Source: Diphasiastrum complanatum
Lineage: Eukaryota; Streptophyta; Lycopodiopsida; Lycopodiales; Lycopodiaceae
Direction: 5' to 3'
Length of the DNA: 64,000 nt
NCBI GenBank assembly: GCA_029204225.1
Contig: CM055111.1
Coordinates: 29,858,790 to 29,922,789, forward strand
The notes beneath the pieces are model-generated. The model was not told the origin of the DNA, ran no database searches, and saw only the letters and a list, made by a program, of their open reading frames with translations. Position 1 is the first letter of the stretch. Every line of letters starts with the position of its first letter. Shown here piece after piece: positions 55,976-64,000 of the stretch. The position numbers and the translations under genes were made by a program.

Positions 55976-57960
55976 TTTACGAGTATTTGGTTGTGATGCT
56001 TATGCTCATGTGCCTGATGAAAAACAAAAGAAGCTGGATGCAAAAGCTGTTAAGTGTATTTTCCTTGGATATGATGAAAGAGCCAAGGCATACAGGATGT
56101 ATGACACAGATGCACAAAAGATCATGATTTTCAAAGATGCTACTTTTGATGAGATGGGTCAAAATAACCAAATAAAATTGACAATTGATTTCTTTGATGA
56201 TAAAGCTAAAGTACATGTGAAGAAAGAAGCCGGTGTCGATATGGAAGAGCCAATTGAAAAAGACATGGTTAATAATGAGACTCCTAGGAGAGTGCCTAAG
56301 TGGTACTTGTCAGTAACAAGTGATGCCAATAAGGGAGATACTCCCGAATCAAGTGAGCAGAGAGAGCTTAGAAGATCAAGTCTATAGAATTTGAAAACCT
56401 CCTACAAGATTAGAGATGAATCTAGCCTTGATGGGCTCTGTGCTCAAGGCTCAAGAACCAAAAACTTTTGATGAAACAAAGGAGCACAAGGAGTGGCGTG
56501 CAGTTATGGGAATAGGAATGGAAGCCATATCAAAAAATAGGACGTGGAATTTGGTTGAGCTACCTGATGGTAAGAAGCCTATCACTTGCAAATGGATTTA
56601 TAAGATCAAATATGGAGCAGATGGGCAACTCAACAAGTACAAAGCAAGGTTGGTTGCGAGAGGATTTGAGCAACAAGAAGGTATTGATTTGAGGAAACCT
56701 TCGCACCCGTAGCTAAGATGGTGACTATACGTTCTATCATTGCGATTTTTGCTTTCCAGCAAATGGACGTTCAATCTGCTTTTCTTAATGGAGTGCTGGA
56801 TGAAGAGGTGTACTTAGTACAACCTCAAGGATTTGTTGAGCCAGGGAGAGAGCATCTTGTTTGTAAGCTCAACAAAGCCATTTATGGATTGAAGCAAGCA
56901 CCACGGGCATGGTACTCTTGCATTGATGAACACTTCAAGCGAAGGGGAATGGTAAAGAGTGATGTTGATCCTAATCTTTACATTTAAGGCAAGATTCAGA
57001 TATAGTGTTCATTGTCTTGTACGTGGATGATTTGATTATTACAGGAAGTAATGAGAGTTGATGAAATCAAATCAGATCTTTCCAATGCTTTTGACATGAG
57101 TGATCTAGGATTGATGCACTATTGTCTTGGCATTGAAGTATGGCAAAAGGAAGACATGGTATTTCTTACACAAAGCAAATATGCACGAGATTTGCTTTAT
57201 AAGTTCAATATGCAGGATTGTAAGCCTTTGCGTACACCTATGGATGTCAACATGAAGCTTACTGCATATGATGAATCTGAGAAAGTGGATGCTTATTTGT
57301 ATAGACAACTGGTGGGTAGTTTGATTTATTTGACACACACACGACCTGATATTTCTTATGTTGTTGGTGTTGTTAGTCAATTTATGCAAGATCCTAGTCA
57401 AGCCCACTGGAAGTCTGCTAAACGTATTCTTAGATACATTCGAGGGACATTGAATTTTGGTTTGAAATATGATCAGCCTGAAGCGCCAATGTTGGTAGGA
57501 TATACAGATGCCGATTGGGCAGGTAACATTGATGACAGAAGATCTACCAGTGGTCATACATTCAGTTATGGTACAGCTGCAATTTCATAGAGCAGCAAAA
57601 AGCAATCTATAGTAGCTTATCATCGACGGAAGCTGAATATCGAGCACTCAGCAATGCTACACAAGAAGCGGTATGGTTACGAAGATTTCTTGTAGATTTA
57701 AGTCAACCATAGGTGGATGCGACTACTATATCTTGCGACAATCAAAGCTGCATTCACCTTGTCGAAAATCCAGTTTTACATGCTTGAACCAAGCACATTG
57801 AAATACACTATCATTTTGTTCGAGAGAAAATTCTTGGTGGAGCCATTGATCTTGTTTTTTGTAAATCTAAAGATCAAATGGCAGATATTTTACTAAATCA
57901 TTAGGTAGATGTAAATTTGAGAGGTTTCGAACTCTATTAGGAATAGAAGAATGTAATTTT
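55976..57960 (+). pseudogene. Ty1/copia integrase end, RT and RNase H (partial pol)
   Basis: It begins in the integrase C-terminus (RVFGCDAYAHVPDEKQKKLD, FLGYDERAKAYRMYDTD), then an acidic linker. RT starts at about 56,480 (TWNLVELPDGKKPITCKWIY). A frameshift near 56,690 separates it from VAKMVTIRSIIAIFAFQQMD, AFLNGVLDEEVYLVQPQGF and YGLKQAPRAWYS. Another break near 56,985 falls at the YVDD region (readable as VLYVDDLIIT across frames). RNase H continues with LVGSLIYLTHTRPDISYVVG and VGYTDADWAGNIDDRRSTSG, breaking near 57,590 before the SSTEAEYRALS, HFVREKI and ADIL motifs, which are scattered over frames. Copia pol, inactive. Confidence 0.93.
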
Positions 57961-57975
57961 ATCATTGAGGGAGAG

Positions 57976-58237
57976 TGTTAAAAATCAATGATAAACTTCA
58001 TTGTTATTGTTTACGATATACATTAATGTTGACAGTTGTTATCAGCTGTAATTAGTTGTAGGCTAGTCTATTAGTCTGCTCGTAGGTTTTCTCTCTCTAT
58101 CAGGGTTCAGGGTTCATTTGTACATTTGACATTTAGGATGCAATAGTGTGATAGAGTGATTGTGCGTGTTCTTCTTCTGCCTTCTTGTGGTGAATGCTTA
58201 TGGTGAATGCTTGATGTTGCATATAAAATTATTGACA
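57976..58237 (+). repeat. 3' LTR of the chimeric copia element
   Basis: 262 bp. It matches the 5' LTR but carries small duplications (ggttcagggttca near 58,102; tggtgaatgct near 58,190). Confidence 0.9.
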
Positions 58238-60404
58238 CTCCTTGGAAACCAAAAAGCATTAGGAAAGTATATAATGTCTTAGGTATATGCAATTTCATGA
58301 TCCTTCCTTCTACCACCCACTTTCAACATCCTTCTACCACCCATTTTCAACAACGAGAGTTGGTGGGTTGGTTATAGACGAAAAATATCAATGGTATCAA
58401 TAATCAAACTAGAGAGATGTAACTTTTCCAAAAACGTCATTCGTTATTGAGAACCGTAGATATATGATTTTATAAGACGTATTAAAATTCTATTGATAAC
58501 TAGTCTTACAGTTGGTAGATGACCCCCAAAAAAGTTGAATATTAAGCCCTTTTGTTGGCATTCATAAAAGACAAAACCAACATGTATCAAAAAATATATA
58601 TATACTTGCCCAACACCCATGTTGCAAGTTGATTGTCTAGTTTGAATTTGGCTTGAATTTCTCTTCTATTATAACGAACCTGGCTAAACAAATTGAGTTA
58701 TGTATGCCACATGCAATTTACGACATGATCTTCTTTTGTCATGGCTATTAACTTTTAAAAAGCCATGTTATCATTTTTTTTTTTCCCAAGTCACATTTTT
58801 TTTTGGTTAGATATATAATTTTTTGCTTGACTTACTGCTACCATTCGTAAATGTTGATTTGTCATTTGTCATCCTTGTCCTATGGCAAATTATTATACCT
58901 TCCTAAATGTTATCTAATTCCCACTCCCAAGCCATAAGCAATTATGAAGGGTAGACTCTATAAGGCCCTTCTGCAAAGTTTTCTTGACAAATGTTTAATT
59001 TCTAGGGTTGATTATGAGCAAAGAAAGCAAACTGGACTATACATAAACAAATTCTTAAAGTATATTACAACCCATGAAAAGTCAAATTATGCAACACATA
59101 AAATAGCATAAAAAAAATATGGCGTTGCCATCTTTTACACTTAGGAAAGGATTTTCTGGTGACATTTTCACTAAATAACATGATTGCAAATCTATGATGA
59201 TGCTATTGGGCCGATTTGTCATTGAACTTTGTTAAACTTAGTCAAAAGCTAACTAGATAATTCTTTCTTAAGTGTAAAAGATGGTAAGGATGTTACTTTT
59301 TCATGGTTGAAAATCTTCTATGGGCCACACCATTTTGACTTTCTATGGTGAATTGCAATATGTGGCAAGTTGTGTTGCTCTCTATGCTTATAATCAAACA
59401 TTCCTTAGATATCTCAAAACATTCTCCACAAACAACGACAGATGCAAATCTTTGCATTGTTCTTTTTTACAAATAGAAACTTGTCTTGTTGTTATATGTA
59501 TATCATGTACATCCAAAATTTGTCACAAATTGGCATAGCCTAAGGGCTCCAAGATGTCTTATGTGCTCACACAACTATGATTCGAGCTTAGGTCATCAAC
59601 GCTACATGAACACTAGAAAATCCATTTTCCAATGCATACAAGGCTAACAAGTAGCATGCCCCATAAGATATTGCTCATCAAATGGAGTCAATGAGGATAA
59701 TACAAACTCTTAACATGAGTTTTTGGCCAAGTCCACCAAGGAGCTAGCTATTTCGATGGTGGTTTCACATGAAGGTGATGGGGCTAGTCGTAGTTTTAAA
59801 TCTGAGAACTATCTATCGACAAGATCCTATGATTTCCTTGGAAGAATCATTGGCATAATTAAGAATCAAATCATTAAAAGGAGAGGCTTGCCCGAAGACT
59901 CAAATCATGAGAGTGACCCATGAAGTTCATCTTCAAAATTAGAAACGTCATCTGACTTTGAAAATAATTTTTATTCTAAGATTAAGAAAACCAAATCACA
60001 GTTAGGCTCTTCCTCTATGTTAATTCAATCCAAGAACAATAAATCTTATGAAAATAAAACTGAGCATAAGACAGTGAAGAACTTACTGAATGATGCTTCC
60101 AAGAACTAATGAAAGAAAGATCAAGCGAATTTGACAAAGAAAATGGGTGACCTCAAAGATCAACTAGCATAACCAAAAGAAAAATGCCACAAACCATCCA
60201 AGCCAATGTTTTGTGCACTATCTATTGTTGGAATTTAAATTCCACTCCAAATCCTTCATATTAAAGCTCCAAGTAGCCAAAATTCATTAGAATTTCCTTT
60301 GAATTGCACTTGAGTATGGCTTGAATTTCATGCAAATTTTCTATGAATATGCCTTAAATTTTATTTGAACTATATTCAAATAATTTTCCTCAAACCTTAT
60401 TTGA

Positions 60405-61110
<706 letters not shown>

Positions 61111-61299
61111 CTTTATTGAATAATTGTGCTCCATGGCACTTATTGGCCTAAGGCCCACAAGATGCCAACTGATTGCCTCTGTCTACTTCATTTATGTATT
61201 GTTTGGGATTATTGCAAAAGCCTCTTGCCATATTCTAGAATATTCCATGTCGTTTCCAGAATCAGACAACAAACTTCAACCAGAAACAAGAATTCGAAC

Positions 61300-62934
61300 T
61301 CAGCTCATCGGATACACTGATGAGTTTGCTCACTATTCTATTTAGGAGCCAACCACAATTGAGGAAGCTTTTTCATAGGCTCATTCAGATCTCTGGAGAG
61401 AAGCAATGGACAAGGAGTACAACTCACTGTTGAGGAACAACACATGGACTATCACCAAGCTGCCAACAGACAGACAAGTAATCGACTGCAAAATGGAACA
61501 TTAAGATCAAATACAAAGCAAACAGCAGTATCGATAGAAGGAAAGCTCGACTCGTGGCAAAGGGATTTTCACAAATTTCCAATATTGACTACTTCGAAAC
61601 ATTCAGCCCAGTCGTCAAGCACACCTCTACTCGACTGCTACTGTCATATGATGCTGCAACAGATCTTGAGGTACATCAGCTAGATGTACAACCAATATTC
61701 CTCAATGGAGTTATTGAGGAGGACATCTATATGATCCAGCCTGAAGGCTACATCCTCAATGGTCGAGAAGGTCAGGTTCGCAAACTCCATAAAGCTTTGT
61801 ATGGTTTGAAACAATTATCTAGAGTTTGGTTTCATCAAATCAACACGTTCTTGATCGATCGTGGATTCCAACCTAGCTCTGTAGACTGTAATGTATATTT
61901 CAAAGCTGTTAATCAATTCTTTGTCATCATCACACTTTATGTGGATGATGCGTTGCTATTAAGCAACAACATTGCTTTGACAAAGGATACGAAGAGGATG
62001 CTATCCCAAGAATCGAGATGACAAATTTGAAAGAAGCGCACTATTGTCTCGGCGTTCAAATCCATAAAGACATAGGCAGAAGACTCTTCTATATCACTCC
62101 TAGTAGAGTTACTTCTATAACTTGCTGATGAAATTCAATTTCATGAATTGCAAGTTTGTACTGAATCCCATGGGTCCATGTCTAAATTTATCCAAGAAAC
62201 AGTGCCCTCATACCAATGAAGAGAAGACAAAAATGAAGGGATATTTATACCAGTCTATTATCAGATCCCTAATGTATGCAATAATCTTGACTAGGCCAGA
62301 TCTAGCATACGCCATCAGTTCCTTGAGTCAATATATGACCAATCCTGGCATGATCCATTGGAAAGCTCTTTTAAGAGTTATCAAATATGTATGAACTCCT
62401 ATCGACCTCTGTATTTGTTATGGTGATGACAATTCATCCAATATCCATACACTTCATGGATATACATATGCAAATTGGGTAGACAATGTTAACACCAAAA
62501 CTTTTGGATTTGTCTCCCTATTCAATAATGGTCAAATATCTTGGAATAGTCGAAAGCATACCTCCGTTGCAATGTCATCTACAGATAGAAATACATTGCA
62601 ACCTCTCAAACCAAAGAGGCAATCTGGTTGAGGAATTTATTGTATGATATTGGTCTCAGACAATCTGCTCCAACAATAATCTAGTGCAACAATCAGAGTG
62701 CTATTGCATTATCGATCAATCCTAGATTTCACTCTAGGAGCAAGTACATCGCGATTAATTACTACTATATCAGAAGCAGGATACTCAACAAAGAGATAAG
62801 TTTAAAATTTTGTAGGACCCAGTATATGGCAGCTGATGTATTTACAAAAGGATTAAATCAGAAAGCACACAAGAAGTTTTGTGCTATCTTGAATTTGAAG
62901 ATCAAGGCATTCAAGGATCCAAATTAAGGGGGTG
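61300..62934 (+). pseudogene. Ty1/copia RT and RNase H (3' half of an element)
   Basis: It starts with EEAFS and LWREAMDKEYNSLLRNNTWT at about 61,350. RT follows, with broken frames near 61,500 (original KIKYKAN.SIDR.KARLVAKGF), then YFETFSPVVKHTSTRLLLSY, LDVQPIFLNGVIEEDIYMIQ, YGLKQLSRVWFHQI and LYVDDALLLSNN (YVDD near 61,940). A break at about 62,020 is followed by HYCLGVQIHKD, then RNase H (IIRSLMYAIILTRPDLAYAI, HWKALLRVIKYV, HGYTYANWVDN, SWNSRKHTSVAMSST, and ADVFTKGLNQKAHKKF near 62,840). Stops and frameshifts make it inactive. A purine tract (ttaagggggtg) and the LTR follow. The 5' half is missing; a minus-strand LTR precedes it. Confidence 0.93.
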
Positions 62935-63409
62935 TGTTGGATTTCTCTCTTCTCCATCCCTATCTCTCTACTAATTTAGATCCATTCACTAGCTATTGTA
63001 ATACTTGTACAGTCGCATACTCTGCAAAAATACATATGTTTCCTGACAGTCTACAAAAATACAAAGGAATTGGTGACAATGTCTTTCCGATTGTTCGACC
63101 ACCTCCGATTGTTTGGCCATCCTCACTATTTGGCCATCAACGACTGTTCGGTCATCTTCGATTGTTCGGCTATCCTCAATAGTTTGACCATCACTGATCA
63201 TCGGATCAGATATGATAGTTTGGCCATCCTCAAACAATCGACCGCAATCCAATTGACGGCAGATCATCAAGTACACTGTATCACGACTGGACAAAATCTC
63301 CAAATATTTTTTGAAGGCGACTGCTAACAACACATAGTGCCTTAATCCTAATTGTAAAGTACAAATTAGCTATTATTTTAATTAGTTAGCCATGTGTATA
63401 TGTCCAACA
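62935..63409 (+). repeat. 3' LTR of the last copia element
   Basis: 475 bp with perfect 7-bp inverted ends TGTTGGA...TCCAACA. It contains a run of degenerate ~20-bp repeats (gattgtttggccatcctcac and variants) at about 63,090-63,240. Confidence 0.85.
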
Positions 63410-64000
63410 GCTTATCAGGTTGCTCAGTTACTACCTTAGTTGATTCATCTATTCATTGTGATCAATCGATCATCAAGAGCACAATTGTCTTGTTCTTTTT
63501 TTTCGTTATCACAAAGTATTGCCTCAGAAAGTGTCTCAACTTGCATTCAGACTATATTCTCTAAACGAATATATAATCATTGTTCCAACAATCTAGATTG
63601 TGTATGTTGAATGTTTGTTATTCATGTTCAGATAGATTCATGCTCGCAGATAAATTTATTCGTAGATTAAACTATTCACATGACTAATATCATACGTCGA
63701 TCGATCATTCTAAATCACTGCACCTAAAACGCTTCCGCAAAGCTAAATCTATTAACTCAGTTTTTGTGGATGGCTATGAAATCGACTGTCTACATCCAAC
63801 GACTTTGAAGCTATGATCAAGTAGGACTTCGATCCATCGAAGTCGGTCTGTCCGATGAACGTAGTTGCATGTACCGAGGATTCCGCTCACTACTCATTGT
63901 CGCGATGTGCACACCCTGAATCCCAACAAGAAGGAAGCACCCTACACCAATTTTAGATAAAGTAGACCAGTGAGAAGGATAAAGGTTTTTGAGAGCTGGC
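63410..64000. other. Gene-free end of window
   Basis: No coding domain or known repeat recognised. Confidence 0.4.

Larger units (their letters stand above)
53040..58237 (+). mobile_element. Chimeric Ty1/copia element
   Basis: The LTRs at 53,040-53,283 (244 bp) and 57,976-58,237 (262 bp) start TGTTAGAAATCAATG and TGTTAAAAATCAATG and end ATTATTGACA. TGGTATCAGAGC follows the first; a purine tract (attgagggagag) precedes the second. Flanking pentamers cccct and ctcct fit a 5-bp target duplication with one change, and the undisturbed site is visible at about 50,061 in the sister repeat. Inside, the leader carries a triple repeat, then comes 1.78 kb of another retroelement, then the back half of pol. 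Gag, protease and most of integrase are missing. Confidence 0.9.
51829..60392. repeat. Tandem duplication, second unit, expanded by insertions
   Basis: It is collinear with 48,851-51,828 on both sides of a copia insertion (53,040-58,237). It matches again from cttggaaacc at 58,239 to the ttatttgaactatattcaaa end near 60,390. It also has about 500 bp at 58,615-59,123 absent from the first unit. Single-base differences between the units are common, so the duplication is not recent. A 66-residue plus-strand frame at 59,723-59,923 is broken in the first unit. Confidence 0.85.

Overview
This is plant nuclear DNA dominated by transposable elements. The one convincing host gene is a two-exon TMK1-type leucine-rich-repeat receptor kinase on the minus strand (43,838-47,049). 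Almost everything else is nested, mostly broken LTR retrotransposons of the Ty1/copia and Ty3/gypsy superfamilies, plus a short tRNA-derived SINE, a candidate inverted-repeat element, microsatellites and a local tandem duplication. Dense nesting around a single short-intron gene suggests a large repeat-rich plant genome, perhaps a gymnosperm. That is inference; nothing here names the species. All alignments and counts were made by eye.

Region by region. 1-353: minus-strand copia gag fragment. 490-6,014: two diverged copies (A, B) of an LTR-linked reading frame (N-terminal domain, Pro/Ser/Thr-rich linker, long coiled coil, C-terminal domain), each ending just before an LTR-like sequence (2,403-3,210 and 6,065-6,772). 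6,773-7,614: copia gag/protease fragment. 7,674-8,420: a broken minus-strand protein I cannot name. 8,421-9,712 and 15,362-16,760: the two sides of a minus-strand gypsy remnant whose 3' LTR was split by a 5.65-kb element (9,713-15,361). That element has matched LTRs with unusual AG...CT ends and no recognisable pol. 16,942-18,770: copy C of the coiled-coil family. 19,122-19,850: another P/S-rich frame. 19,811-22,606: the 5' end of a minus-strand gypsy element. 22,607-28,960: a second gypsy element with a broken pol and an inverted gag/leader end.

29,090-38,014: a copia pile-up. A minus-strand element is fused to a second minus-strand element and split by a nearly intact plus-strand element (31,178-37,402). 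38,480-39,640: copia scraps. 39,641-43,837: non-coding DNA with an 80-bp duplication, a 0.9-kb unit bounded by 16-bp inverted repeats, CT-rich microsatellites and a SINE with a 9-bp target duplication. The receptor kinase follows; a G-box/ABRE cluster lies 1.2-1.5 kb upstream of its start codon.

48,851-60,392 is a tandem duplication. The first unit is close to the unoccupied form; the second carries a chimeric copia element (53,040-58,237) whose gag-to-integrase part is replaced by a fragment of the AG...CT element. The window ends with a minus-strand LTR holding a very long GA tract (60,405-61,110) and the 3' half of another copia element with its LTR (61,300-63,409).

Functionally, the kinase would sit at the cell surface. 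The retroelement proteins, where readable, are capsid-like gag, aspartic protease, integrase, reverse transcriptase and RNase H, nearly all disabled by stops, frameshifts or truncation.
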